From contig CAUJLY010000004.1 in the NCBI GenBank assembly GCA_963281155.1, forward strand, positions 5,766,001 through 5,830,000: a stretch of 64,000 bases of DNA, read 5' to 3'. Position 1 is the stretch's first letter, and each line of letters starts with the position of its first letter. The notes under the pieces are model-generated. The model saw nothing but the letters and a program-made list of their open reading frames with translations, did no database searches and was not told where the DNA came from. The stretch comes from Rhabditophanes sp. KR3021. Taxonomy: Eukaryota > Nematoda > Chromadorea > Rhabditida > Alloionematidae. A program made the position numbers and the translations under genes. This document shows, piece after piece, positions 46,000 to 57,515 of this stretch.

Positions 46000-46560
46000 T
46001 TGTAAGAAACTACATCTGCAAAATCTCCAAAAGAAAATAGTAACAAAAAACATTCAAACAAACCAAAAGAACTCACTCTAGCCCAAAACAAATGTCCCCA
46101 GATGGAAGATAAAAGAAAAAGTCATTCACACCTAAGAATAAGCATATAAATCGAAGCTCAAAAAGAACAAGAAAAAGGAGGAAAAAAGAAATTCTAACAA
46201 ATGGACTTCCATTCAAATTCCAGTTTTGTCTAATGGATATAAAAAAATTGTGGAAATAATTGAAGCAAAAGTCGTTAGTACTTGTCTCTCAATTGAAGAC
46301 TCAAGAAAAGATGAAGACACCACTGGCAAAAAAGTAAATGCTGGCTCTCAGAAAAGACAACCTATACGACTGGAGATTCCAATAAACATAAACTATTTGC
46401 TGAGCATTTAAAGAATACTGCTCCAACAGTTTCGTACAGCAATGCTTACAATGAAAAGCAAAAAAAGTTCCTTAGTGCTATGGATGAGATGCTCGATATC
46501 CGTCTTATAACCAAATTTGTACATGTAAAAAACCACATCCTTTGATCATTTCAATGGCTA
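46000..46560 (+). pseudogene. Lysine-rich coding-like relic
   Basis: Plus-strand pieces in different frames look protein-like (IQIPVLSNGYKKIVEIIEAK, then HKLFAEHLKNTAPTVSYSNA and EKQKKFLSAMDEMLDIRL), broken by stops. Composition is K/N/S-rich. It has no start or splice structure I can support. It sits back to back with the relic at 45308-45836, so both may come from one decayed locus or insertion. Confidence 0.3.
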
Positions 46561-46765
46561 AAAATATCTACAAATACAAATAAAACGATACACTACTGTG
46601 TTAGTTCTTTGTTACTCATTTCCATTATCTGCCATTTTTAAAGTATGAGTTCGGCAGGATATGCAAAAATATTTTTATCTAATAAATCAAATGACAAAAG
46701 GACAAAATTCAAAGGTATATGGCATTCATCGAATAATCCTTTTGTTCCTGTTAACTCTATTATTG

Positions 46766-47623
46766 CTACCTACAAATTGAACATTTTGTTTTTTGCCATT
46801 TAAACCTGAACGGATTTAATACCAAGTCCTTTCTTGTGATTAAAAATGGAGTTGGTGATGGTAATGGATATGTTGTCCAAACAAATAGATAGGCAATGCT
46901 CATGCTTTCTGTATTGGAATCAATGGCTAAATTTACGATATCAAACAGAAGGAGGTAGAATAGGTTATATAACCCTAAGACAATAACTTGAATTAGCAAG
47001 ATGTTGTCTGAGTGTTGTTTTTTGATAGTAGCGTTCTTGACTGTCTGCTTTTTTGTTAAATTGTTAATGAAAAAAGCTATGTAAATGATTGCAGGTGGAA
47101 TCAGACAAATATGTTGAAAGTAAAATTGGAAGTTTTCAGTTCTTTCATGATTAATCAACCCACCATATATAAAACATTTTGACGTCACATCATAATATTG
47201 AAAGCACAATGGTGTTAAAAATATTATGTTCATGAAAATAAAGAATAATACACAAATCAGAACTATGGCGTGTGTTCCCTTTACAAATGCAGGGTCTCTA
47301 TGCCAGATACCAAACTTCATCGCAATTATTCGAGTAACAGCTGAAGTTAGCATTATTAGATTATTGAAGTTCATGTCAGATACATTCAAACTTCCTAGTA
47401 CTTGGGAGTAGAATCCGATCTCTTGATCCCAAATCATAATTATCCCTGTATTTAGCGCAATAAATGAGTGAATGACGTCAGCAAATCCTATGAAAGCCAT
47501 TAAGAAAAACCCCAATTTTTCCTTTTCCTTATAAAAGATTGGGATCATGGCGAAATAAATATAATTGACATAGAGCCATGATAAAATCGTCCAAATAATG
47601 TAAAATACTCCTAAAACAGACAT
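46766..47623 (-). CDS. Seven-transmembrane serpentine receptor, intronless
   Basis: One uninterrupted frame of 285 residues from ATG at 47623. Seven hydrophobic segments can be placed, including VFYIIWTILSWLYVNYIYFA (TM1), LGFFLMAFIGFADVIHSFIA (TM2), NLIMLTSAVTRIIAMKFGIW (TM3, ending with a basic motif), AIVLICVLFFIFMNIIFLTP (TM4), HICLIPPAIIYIAFFI (TM5) and ILLIQVIVLGLYNLFYLLLF (TM6). The TM2 GFADVIHS and the TM6 layout resemble the nematode srt/srx-type chemoreceptors. I would call it a serpentine receptor without fixing the class. No introns, unlike its neighbours, so a retro-copied or intron-losing family member is possible. The N-terminus is short; an upstream exon may be missing. Confidence 0.7.
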   Translation of the reverse strand: MSVLGVFYIIWTILSWLYVNYIYFAMIPIFYKEKEKLGFFLMAFIGFADVIHSFIALNTGIIMIWDQEIGFYSQVLGSLNVSDMNFNNLIMLTSAVTRIIAMKFGIWHRDPAFVKGTHAIVLICVLFFIFMNIIFLTPLCFQYYDVTSKCFIYGGLINHERTENFQFYFQHICLIPPAIIYIAFFINNLTKKQTVKNATIKKQHSDNILLIQVIVLGLYNLFYLLLFDIVNLAIDSNTESMSIAYLFVWTTYPLPSPTPFLITRKDLVLNPFRFKWQKTKCSICR

Positions 47624-48483
47624 TGATAGCACAAAATATTTTAAGCAATATTGACACCTGCCTCCAAAGCTCTTAATATAAAAGGAAGAATCTGCTTATG
47701 TACAAATTTTTACACCTAACTACGCGGATAATGATTTCCGTCTCTTGTTATCAGGAAATGATTCTATCGTCGTTTCGACTCATTATTGTACGCTTCATTT
47801 CTTCTATATATATTTATATTGCTAATAATTGTTCCGGAACTAATGCCCCTGTTAAATGAAATTTATTCTTCAACCATCAAACTTTAGATAAATTCCAAAC
47901 TTACACCATCTTAGCAAATCTAAATTTTTTATGAATTTTGACAGAAGAGTTTATAATTTGTTTTTATTATTCAAAAATAATAATTATTATAATTTAGAAA
48001 ACAGGTTAACAACAAAATTAATTAGAAATTGACTTTAGAAAAGAAGCATGTAAAATGACACTAATTTTTTAATATTAATTTGTTTGTTTTATAAAAATGG
48101 GGACTCTCAAGAGTTTGTTTAATTAACTTTTTAAAAACACATGTCACTTTCATAGAACCAACTAGTTACTGCAAATCCCCACTTTGACACTTTTCCTTTC
48201 TAACATCTTTTGAATCTTGACATCAAAGAGACTAGATCAGAGTTAAAAAAAAGTAAACGAAACACTAATTAAAAGACAAAACAAAGACTAAATCATTTTT
48301 ATTAAAATGTCACATTTTAATTATAGGTACTTGCTAATTTTGTAAATGTGAGGTTGTTTGTTTCGTTAAATGGGTGCATGTATGCTAAGACTTGTTTTAT
48401 AGAACATTTAAGAAGACAAACCTATTTGTTTGAGTTACAAATATTTTATTTATTTTATTTTTGATATTTGTTGTGTTGCTACA
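47624..48483. promoter_or_regulatory. Divergent spacer, receptor and lustrin-type gene
   Basis: 860 bases between outward-reading genes; A+T-rich with no readable element. Confidence 0.35.
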
Positions 48484-51460
48484 ATGTTACCCTTTCATTT
48501 AAATTTAAATCTAATTATAAGTTGCGTCTTAATCACACATACACTAGACGCATTATCCTTTTCGCCTTTACAAGTCTTGATGGATTCTGAAAATGGAATC
48601 GTATGCCCAAGCGGTAATAAAGTGTATATACATCCTATATTAGGTATTCGTTTGCCTTAGTGAACTAACTAATTTCATTTTCATTTTAGGTAATTTTAAA
48701 ACCGGCAAAAAATAATGAATATCAAACGTTTATTTAAAAAGTGAAAAACTATTAGAAGTAGACACAGTATTTATTACTCAATAGTAGTCAAGATTTCATG
48801 CACGTTACTGAAAGCAATACTTGCTATTGTTTTAACAATTGTAGGATGTTTCTTTAATACTACATCGTTAGATTGACCCGAAACTTAATGTTTGTCAAAG
48901 CGTGTTGGAGGTCCATAATAGCTGAGTAGTCAAGTGCCAAGGCTTCATTTGCAGTTAACCCATCAGTCGAAACTGAAGCCATCTGTCTCTCATATTTCAA
49001 GATATCTATGGTTGTTGTATCCTTATAGTTTAGAGAAATGAATCTTGAATAACGGCGTTTAGCTTCTGAAATATGCGCATTAAATCTCCTATTCAAGTTT
49101 TCGGAAACACCACAATAGCAAATTGATCGTACAAATTAGCCAAAAGTTAGCATCCAACATTCATATCCAGAGACAGATAGAGCAAGACGTAAAAGCTTTT
49201 TCACCTCTTGCAGTATCGCGATACTTTTCATTCTTTAAATCATCCTTTAGCCACAATTCTTCAAAAGATGACCATCTTTCATGATCTTTGAATGTGGGGA
49301 TGCAATTTTACATTTATGTCTGAGATTTTCTACAGTAGAATATTCTTTGTTGAGATTTGGATTTGGTTTGATTGTATAAACTTTGTGACCATCCAAAAGA
49401 AATTGATACAAGTAGTCTCCTAACTTGTTCAGAAGTGCAGGATAGATAAGTTCGACAAAGATCATAGTTGAATTCGTTGCACTCTTACTTAATTCTGGAC
49501 GGCTTTTTTTAATGGCATGTTCCATTCAAGGCTACTTTTTCAGTAAATTTGTTTGTTGAATGAATTATTTCCACACCTCTTTCATTCTTGAACTGTTCAG
49601 CAAATATTTCTTCTTTTCTTGTCATAGGTCCAATATTTACCACAGCTAGTGAGACATCATTGGTATGCATTTTAAACTGAGCTAGGCCCTTCATCTATCA
49701 ATCTTCTTGGAGCAGAAACTCCAGCATAATCAGGTCTTTGAACTTTATCTCTTGCTAAATAAATACGAGAGCGTTGAGGAGACTTATCCGGTGCCTAAAA
49801 ATATACATAATCTATTTGCACATTTTAACTTGCCACAACTTCCCAGAATTGTTCCCAACGAACCCCATGGCTTTGTCATTTAGTTCATCAACCATCTTAG
49901 CTCCCCAATTAATTCCACGGGTTGGTCTTTTCATTCTTCATTCAACTTAGCTGCTTGCATTCTCCACAGATTCTCTCGTGAACCTGGGCTTTTGAAAATG
50001 AACCAACGCCACACTAAGGACAATATTCAGAGTAATTTATGTTTTCAGTCTTGGCATTCTTCAATTGCTTCAATATGTTTACAGCCAATTTAGTGTCGTG
50101 ATCGAATAACCCATAATGGGTGTTTGTTTTTCATTTATTATGAGAGCTAAATATCAAGTAAAAAAGTCCTAGTAATTAGTATCTTCTTGAACATTTGATT
50201 AAAATTTATTTTTTAATAAACATAAAAACTGAATTGTCGCTGATGACATAAATACTTTACAAAATATATATTCAAAATCATTACATTTAATTAATTGTAT
50301 GTATAGGAGATTTACAGCAATGCTCACAGCAGTTAGGGTTTTATAACAAGACGACTTGCCCTGGTGGCACTGTTTGTGAAAGATTTCCAATTATGGTTCC
50401 TGGTTTTCAAGATTTCTGTTGTTGGGAGAATGGGGTTACAGATGAGGAAGATATTATTATTTTTGGTTCAAGTAAGCATTATTCACAGTACTAACCTCTT
50501 TTCTCTTATTACTAATTAACAGTAACATACATTTTAGCTCCTCAACCTGAAGAAGAACAGCTTCCTAAATCAACTGAAATAGAAGAAAGTAAAATAAGTG
50601 AGATATTACTTCCAACCATCTTAAGGCCAACTACGAGATTATACAAAAAAGTAACGAAAATAACTAATGTCCCGCGTGGCCATAGTGGGAAGGGAAGTAA
50701 AAAGGTTAAAAAAGGAAGACGAACAACAACCCCATTACCTACTACAACAGTTGAATTAACCACTCCAACCACAACATCTACAACGACTCCAAAGCCTAAA
50801 ACTATCCACAGAGGACCTAGATGCTCCAATCCAGAAGATACAGCCCTGATTGACTTTGGAAATAGATTAAGAGATTGCTATTACACACAATGCCAACGTG
50901 GATATAGATGTGAGATGAACAGAGATTTGAGAAGATACATATGCTGTGGAAAAGAAGTGAATATATATTTACCACCTGGTTTGCCACCACTGCCTAGCCC
51001 TAGTCCGCTTGTACCAAACTCATTAAGACCACAAAACAGAAATATGGGCCCTCCCAATGGAGTGCCTTTCTATTATAATGAAGGAGAAATGAAAAATAAC
51101 CAAAATTATAATTTACAAATAAGTGAAAGCAATAATTATCCAAGACAAAATGAAAACAGACAAGCTCCAATTAGAAGGAAACCGATTGGAAGGAAAGCAT
51201 CTTCAATTTCATTCCAGGCACAAGGAAGCCAACTGAAAACATACAATCCATATACGCCACAACAACAAATAAATAACGGAGGATCTGAAGATAGAAGCAA
51301 TGATTGCGAACAAACAGGCCTTTGCTCAACGCCAGATGAAGAACAAGACAATCAACCAGAAGTACAAAATTTGCCATGCTCAAATGGGCAACATTGCCCT
51401 CCCTTAATCAATCATGAAAACAGTCAATTGCCAGCTAATTGTTTTGGACACTGTGTTTGA
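48484..51460 (+). CDS. Secreted lustrin-type cysteine-rich protein
   Basis: Three exons (48484-48643, 50307-50471, 50538-51460) give 415 residues; the first intron is 1.66 kb. A signal peptide (LNLIISCVLITHTLDALS) is followed by a lustrin-like cysteine module split across exon 1 and 2: IVCPSGNKVY, then LQQCSQQLGFYNKTTCPGGT, CERFP and FCCW. After a Thr/Pro linker (TTTPLPTTTVELTTPTTT) comes a second module (RCSNPEDTALIDFGN, CYYTQCQRGYRC, YICCG), then a P/N/Q-rich tail with a last Cys group (DCEQTGLC, CSNGQHCPP, CFGHC). The paired CC and C-P-x-G-x-x-C spacing is typical of nematode lustrin proteins, thought to be extracellular or cuticular. The join of exon 1 was made by phase and by completing the module. 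Confidence 0.78.
48863..50120 (-). pseudogene. Antisense coding relic inside lustrin-gene intron 1
   Basis: About 1.25 kb of minus-strand coding-like sequence in at least five frame segments: HYGLFDHDTKLAVNILKQLK, a zinc-type CGVGSFSKAQVHERICGEC, INWGAKMVDELNDKAMGFV (imperfect), DKSPQRSRIYLARDKVQRPD, VSLAVVNIGPMTRKEEIFAE, SATNSTMIFVELIYPALL and ILKYERQMASVSTDGLTANE, ending about 48863. Frame changes and in-frame stops occur throughout. The length and continuous order indicate one decayed gene, apparently intron-poor, so a retrocopy is possible. I do not recognise the parent; the C-x-x-C type pair suggests a zinc-binding protein. Confidence 0.5.
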
Positions 51461-52035
51461 GTTCATAATACATAATATTTATCTTAATTTATTTAAGTAC
51501 ATAATTTAATGACGGTTTAATAGTTCTCGCTTTTAAAAATAAAGATTTGTAATTGATATTTTGTTTAATATTTTGCGAATGGTCTTTGATAGTTGGGTAA
51601 CTATTCTGATTGTTTATCCCACATTGCTGAAATAAATATGTTTTTAAATATTTTTTGTAATATATGAGGTGACTTTTTTGTGAATTGCCATCAAATGTAA
51701 GTTAACAATACTTTTTTCTGTAAAAGACAGATTTTGTTATAATCTCGTGATCGTCAATAAAGTATCTTTCTTCATTTTGACGATGTAGCTTAAAAGACAA
51801 TTTAACATGATGTTGTTTAAAGATAGATGTATTCTGCATCTAATGTAATAGTAAATGTGTTGTTGACCTATTTGACCTATAGAAAGATCACCTAATACTA
51901 TGGTTGGTGCAATGCTTAATTTATTATGCTTTGGCAAATAGGCTGAGTATTTTGTGATAGATGGGCAAATCAAAGAATATTGGGCACTTGGTAACAGCAA
52001 ACGATCGTTAAACCCATATGTAAGTCGTTATCCTG
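51461..52035. other. Spacer and upstream region of the pepsin-type protease
   Basis: 575 bases, A+T-rich; no supported gene. The protease core promoter begins at its right end. Confidence 0.4.
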
Positions 52036-52043
52036 TATAAAAG
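52036..52043 (+). promoter_or_regulatory. TATA box of pepsin-type protease
   Basis: TATAAAAG stands 45 to 52 bases before the ATG at 52088, with an inverted GATA site (GTTATCC) just upstream at about 52027. There is no acceptor-like TTTTAG before the ATG, so transcription probably starts here rather than being trans-spliced from far upstream. Confidence 0.6.
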
Positions 52044-52087
52044 CGACGACTTTTGAGTAAAACATCATTAGTTTTTATTTTCGTTCG

Positions 52088-53988
52088 ATGATGAGATTGC
52101 TTTCAATTGTATCATTTTTTGCTGGTGTTTCTGCCTTGCTGGCTCTTCAAAGGTAAAAATAACAAAAGTTCCTAATGATAAAAGTAATTTAGAGTTCCAT
52201 TAAACAAACAACCGACCACCCGTGCCATTCTTCATGAAGCTGGTTCTTATACCCAATACATTAAGCATCGTGATTTTGCTTTGTCATCAAAGTTGGCTGA
52301 TATGGAAGCTGAACGCCAACTCAGCAATACTTTATATGATGACAGCCAAAGATTTCGGGAGACTGAGGAAATCCTCACCAATTATATGGATGCCCAATGT
52401 AATTAAAAAATACAATTTCAATATTTTAAAATCATTTTAGATTACGGTCAAATTCAAATCGGAACACCAAGCCAAAACTTCACCGTTATCTTTGACACCG
52501 GTAAGTAATTGCACGACATTTAAAATAAATTAATGTTCTCATTTAGGAAGTAGCAACCTTTGGATTCCTAGCCGTCAGTGTCCATTGTGGAACATTGCTT
52601 GCATGTTGCATCATAGATACGACAACAAAGCTTCCTCCACTTATGAAAAGGACGGAAGAAAGATGGAATTGCATTATGGAACTGGTAGCATGAAAGGATT
52701 TATCTCTAAAGATAAAGTTTGCATTGCTGGAGTTTGTGCCGACAGTCAAGAGTTTGCCGAAGCCACTGCTGAACCAGGAATCACATTTGTTGCTGCTAAA
52801 TTCGATGGTGAGTTGACTCGTTTATTTTCAAATTAGTAACAAATATTAGGCATCTTGGGAATGGGATACAAAGAGATAGCTGCTCTCGGCCTTCGTCCAG
52901 TCTTCAATACCTTCATCGATCAAAAGAAAGTCGCCCAACCAGTATTTGCATTCTGGCTGAACAGAGTTGTTGACGAAGTTGTTGGAGGAGAACTTACGAT
53001 CGGCGGATTAGATAGTAAACATTACGTCGGAGATATCACCTACGTCCCAGTTACGCGCAAAGGATATTGGCAAATAAAGATGGACGGAATTGTTGGTAAT
53101 GGAGAAAAGATTGCCTGCCAAAATGGATGCCCAGCTATTGTTGATACCGGTACTTCTCTTATTGCCGGACCAAAAGCCCAAGTTGAAGCTATCCAGAACT
53201 TCATTGGAGCGGAGCCTTTAGCACGGGGAGAGTACATGATCCCATGCGAGAAGGTTGCATCTCTTCCAAACCTTGACTTTGTCATCGGAGGTTAGTAATT
53301 AACAAAACTAGAAAAATCATTTACAATTAAGTTAGCGACATCGTCATTTGTCTTCGAACACATGTGGTTCAAGGAAGACAGTGGCGGTTTTTCTATCGGC
53401 ATTTTATTTGTTTACTTTCCAATCTTAGGTCAAAATAACTCACAAATTGAGTGTGATCTTCAAGTAAGCAAATAAGAATGTTTGATTAGTGCACGTTTAT
53501 CTCAAATTCATGCACACATAAATAAGCTAAACCTAAATTTCAAATGCTCAAAAGACTTGAAGATACTGTTTGCATTCAGTATTTAAATTTAATTTTTAAT
53601 ATTTTTTAATTTATTTGTTAATTGCAGGAAAGGCTTTCACATTAACCGGAAAAGATTACATTCTCAACATCACAACCATGGGAAAATCAATTTGCTTGTC
53701 AGCCTTGATGGGCATTGACTTGCCACCACAACTCGGAGATCTCTGGATTTTGGGTGACTCCTTTATCGGTATGTTTCTTAAATGTATTTGCATTATTAAC
53801 AATTTCATTTAGGACGCTATTATTCTGTTTTCGACTTTGGAAAAGACGCCGTCGGTTTAGCCGTTGCTCGTAACACCGAAGGAATCGTTACTTCACCACG
53901 TATCAAGAATTGTGCAACTGAAAAATGCTTTAATACCCCATCTCCTAGAAAGGCAAGCAGATTCGGTGGAAAAGAAATTGTGTTGTAG
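52088..53988 (+). CDS. Secreted pepsin-type aspartic protease
   Basis: Seven exons (52088-52152, 52193-52398, 52441-52500, 52547-52807, 52850-53290, 53628-53768, 53813-53988) give 449 residues. Signal peptide [19 protein letters not shown], then a propeptide to about residue 90, then the mature A1-family fold. The first catalytic loop is [12 protein letters not shown], the flap is HYGTGSMKG with the conserved tyrosine, and the second catalytic loop is [11 protein letters not shown]. Disulfide cysteines are seen as [14 protein letters not shown] and CQNGC. The C-terminal [19 protein letters not shown] is canonical. A short Cys-bearing tail ([14 protein letters not shown]) extends past the usual end. 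All active-site residues are present. A digestive gut or lysosomal protease is likely from the family and the TATA/GATA promoter. Confidence 0.95.
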
Positions 53989-54496
53989 AATGTGGAATAA
54001 TAATTAAAAAACCACATTTCGTTCATTTAAATTGTGTTTTTAAATAAATATTCGTGTTTATCTTTTCTTAATTTTTGATCTTAATTTTTGCGTCATTTTT
54101 TATTCATTGAAATAATCTGTATCCCACCCACTCTTTCATAATACTTCCCATGAATGACGATAATAACACTTCCCTAAATTGACAAAAGTTTGATGTGGTG
54201 TACTCTGTGAAAAGTAATGGCTGGTTAAAGTTAACACATAATATAGTACGACTACTAGGCAACCGTTCATTCTATTTAGTTGCACGTAAAGCACACATTT
54301 TGGTTACACGACGTTTTTTAAATTTAATTTAGTGCATGACCACTTAATTCATTGCATCATCTTAAATCAGTCTATATTTATTCTCCGCCTAATCACCTTC
54401 TTTCAACGCTTATTATTTAAGGAACCACGTTTTAGTATTAAAGCACAACATTTGGTATTTGAACTGCATATTCTAGTTACTCATCATCAATTAATC
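53989..54496. other. Spacer between protease and acyltransferase genes
   Basis: About 500 bases. An acceptor-like CCACGTTTTAG (ending about 54434) is a candidate trans-splice site for the following gene. Confidence 0.4.
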
Positions 54497-56580
54497 ATGA
54501 CTATTTTTGGGAGAATATCTGTATGTTATTTACTTTTGTTAGGGTATTTTTATTTAGTTATATGTATTATTTTAGAATATATCAGTAAACAAGACATTAC
54601 AAATCTTATCTCAGAGAAATTCACAGGCCTTGAAAAATGAACAAGCTGTTGGGGCAATTAAAAATGGTTATCCTAAAATGATAGTACCGGAATTGGCAAA
54701 GACTTTAAAACAGTTTGTTGCTTTTGCTAGACCGATTCAAACAGATTCTGAGTTCCAAGTAACAAGGAAAGTACGTTATCACTTTTTAATAACAATTGTT
54801 AACAACTTTTTAGTTAGCAGACGATTTCGGAAAATCAGACATAGCACAAAAGCTGCACAATTACGTCAATGAAAGACAGGTCAAGTTAAATAATTGGGTA
54901 AATATATAAATATTTATACTATAATCTTGTCATATTTTTTAGCTAACTCCCTGGTGGATTGACTATGCTTATCTTTCCCATCGCGAATCAGTGATATCAA
55001 GTAGTCCAGGGGTAATATTACCGAAGCTAAATTATCAAGGAAACAAAGGGCAGGTTAATGCTGCTGCTAAATTAATTCAAGCAACTCTTTCGTATCATCA
55101 TATGATTGCGGGCAATCTAATTCCTGCCGAAACTTACAGAAACAGCCCATTAGACATGTTTCAATTTCATTTGATGATCGGTACCACCAGAATCCCTCGA
55201 CACATTAAGGATGAATTAAAAGCTGGAGTTGACAGACAAAAGTGGGCCAAACATATAATTGTTATTCGTAATGGACATGCTTTCAAACTAAACGTCTACG
55301 ATGATGAAAATAACATTATGAGTTTGGAACAGTTGGAGAATTGTTTGCATAATGATATTGTTAAAAATTCACACCAAAGAAATCCTTATCCATTGTTGGC
55401 TGGAAGTTGTGGAGATCGTGAAACATGGGCTAAAATATGGACAAAAATGGAAAAACAAAACATGGGGCAAATAAAGGAGTTAGAGGAGGCATTATTTGTT
55501 GTTAATTTGGATTCATTACGGGATGACAATGTTTCCGATGACGAAATGAATTCAATTGCCTTAAATTCCTTGACTGGTGGAGGAGCCAACTCAAATTCAA
55601 TTAATCGTTGGTTTGATAAAACTCTTCAAATTAACGTTGGGTGCGATGGCCAGGTAACTTTGACCTGTGAACACACACCAATGGAACTACCTCCTATAAG
55701 CCAACTAACAGAATTTATTTGTACCAAAATCCAAATCGACTTTTTCAAAAGAAAGTGTGGGAAGTTATCTGAAAATCCAGTAAAACAATTAAACTGGCAA
55801 ATTGACGAAGAAATCAAAGCAAATTTGCTTATTTGCATGAACCAAATTAATAATTTGAACGACAGTATTGACGTTAAGATTCATACATTTAGTCATTTCG
55901 GAAAGAATTTTGAAAAGCATATGAAGCTATCCCCCGACAGTTATATCCAGCTGGCTTTGCAAATCGCCTTCTATCGTTAGTAAAAGAAGATATCTATTTT
56001 ATAAATTCTTTTAGGTATTCATCATAACCATCCTGCAACATTGGAAGCAGTCCAGCTACGAAAATTCCGAGAAGGCCGTACAGAAACCATTAGATTGCCG
56101 AATATGACAACAGCTAATTTCGTTGAAAAACTTCACGATAAAAAGACAAGTAAGATTGAATTATCAAGATTACTTAAAGAAGCAATTTATTCACACAAAC
56201 AGTATTCAAATGTATGTAGCGATGGACTGGGAGTCGATCGCCACTTGCTTGGATTAAGAATGGCAGCTAGGGACTTGCAAATAGAATCACCTCAGATATT
56301 TGAAGGTGAAGCGTATCAGAAGATGATTCATTTTCAGATGATAACAAGTCAAGTCCCATCACCGACGAGAACCGTGATGGGCTTTATTCCTGTTCACGCC
56401 GATAACTACGGAATATGTTATAATCCACGTGAAAAGGAGATAATTTTCTTTATAACTGCGCCAAAAGAATGGAAAGAAACTAGTGCTGCAAAGTTTGCCG
56501 AAGAACTGGATAGAGCATTGCTCGACATGAAGAGTATTCTGATTGACGTCGAACCATTAGATCATAACGTCAAACTATAA
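54497..56580 (+). CDS. Carnitine O-acyltransferase (carnitine acetyltransferase-like)
   Basis: Five exons (54497-54520, 54576-54770, 54814-54897, 54943-55975, 56015-56580) give 633 residues, the size of carnitine acetyltransferase. These enzymes move short acyl groups between CoA and carnitine. Seen: TPWWIDYAYLSHRES, YRNSPLDMFQFHLMIGTTR, the catalytic histidine in CEHTPMELPP (as in the EHxxxEGPP of acetyltransferases), FREGRTETIR, GVDRHLLGLRMA and ITSQVPSPTRTVMGF with NYGICYNPRE. A possible mitochondrial leader starts MTIFGRISNISVNK. The C-terminus is NVKL, close to a peroxisomal signal. The 24-base first exon was chosen by phase. The donor of intron 4 is a weak CTATC|GTTAGT, needed to give FYRIHH. 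Confidence 0.88.
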
Positions 56581-56935
56581 TTAACTTTGCATTTGATATG
56601 AATTTGTGCCTCTAACTTGTTTAATATACAAACGTGATAAATAAAAAGATTTTTTTGTGACGGGTAATTTAGTTCAATTGGTGTTAGAAAATCAAATGTA
56701 CCGAAAACATTTGCCTGTTTATAATTTTTATTATTTTATGCAATAATCCCAAAACAGTACCATACTTAAATACGTAATTGATTTTTCAAAATTCCATTTG
56801 TCATTTGTACTTACATATATGTATGTTAATAAAAATGTAATTGTTTACATAGGCTATCGAAATTGAATCCAAACTTCTCCAAAGATATTTTGCACAAATG
56901 TAGTTATTATGGAATCATACAAGAAATGGCAAATA
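56581..56935. other. Convergent 3' spacer
   Basis: 355 bases between converging genes; no feature seen. Confidence 0.45.
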
Positions 56936-57515
56936 TCAAAATATATTGCCAGTTCCCGATTGATAAATTACATAATGATTTGAATCCTTTTTATCAAGTT
57001 TGCAACTTAAAAAGCTACAATCTTCCCGATATACATCGCATCCCCAAATAAATTCTTTTATTGGTTCTCCATCGTTTAAAGTAGTCTAAAATCAAGTAAA
57101 TAATATATAAATGAAAATTAAGTCTTACATTTTGCAATATATTTATCTTGTCATTGAGATCAGGCAGGTTCAATTCTTTGGCTTTATCAATTATAGTCTG
57201 CTTGGAAATATAACACAAAAGTGTTTGGTGGGGTGAATTGAAAGTTTGAGTATTAATTTCAATCGGTACTCCATAAAGACGAATAAATGTTGTATTTAAA
57301 ATGCGTGTAGATGTTTTCGTTGAGTTTAGCACTCGGAAGTAGGAAGTATTATTAAGATTTTGGATTAATTTCGTTATAATCTGAGATTCGTTTTTTGGTA
57401 TTCTTAAATGTGGAGGAATAGCCATATGATGAAAACGTGGTCCATTGTGAGGATGAGAATAAACAATGCATATCAATTTATAAAAAATAATTATAATTAA
57501 ATATTTGACTGCCAT
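56936..57515 (-). CDS. Small secreted protein of unknown function
   Basis: Two exons (57129-57515, 56936-57085; 43-base intron) give 178 residues. The N-terminus is a signal peptide (MAVKYLIIIIFYKLICIVYS) followed by HPHNGPRFHHMAIPPHLR. Several N-x-S/T sites (NESQ, NNTS, NSTK, NTTF) suggest glycosylation. The second exon adds the cysteines: FIWGCDVYREDCSFLSC with GTGNIF at the end. Reading straight through the donor instead gives a different, cysteine-poor end, so the spliced form is preferred. No family recognised; an extracellular role is likely. Confidence 0.65.

Noticed and set aside
48430..48483. Possible longer N-terminus of the lustrin-type protein from a TTG.
   Set aside because: The ATG at 48484 directly precedes a good signal peptide; the upstream codons have no ATG.
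56863..57051. 62-codon plus-strand frame opposite the small secreted protein gene.
   Set aside because: It overlaps the second exon of that gene on the other strand, where the cysteine-bearing spliced product is more convincing.
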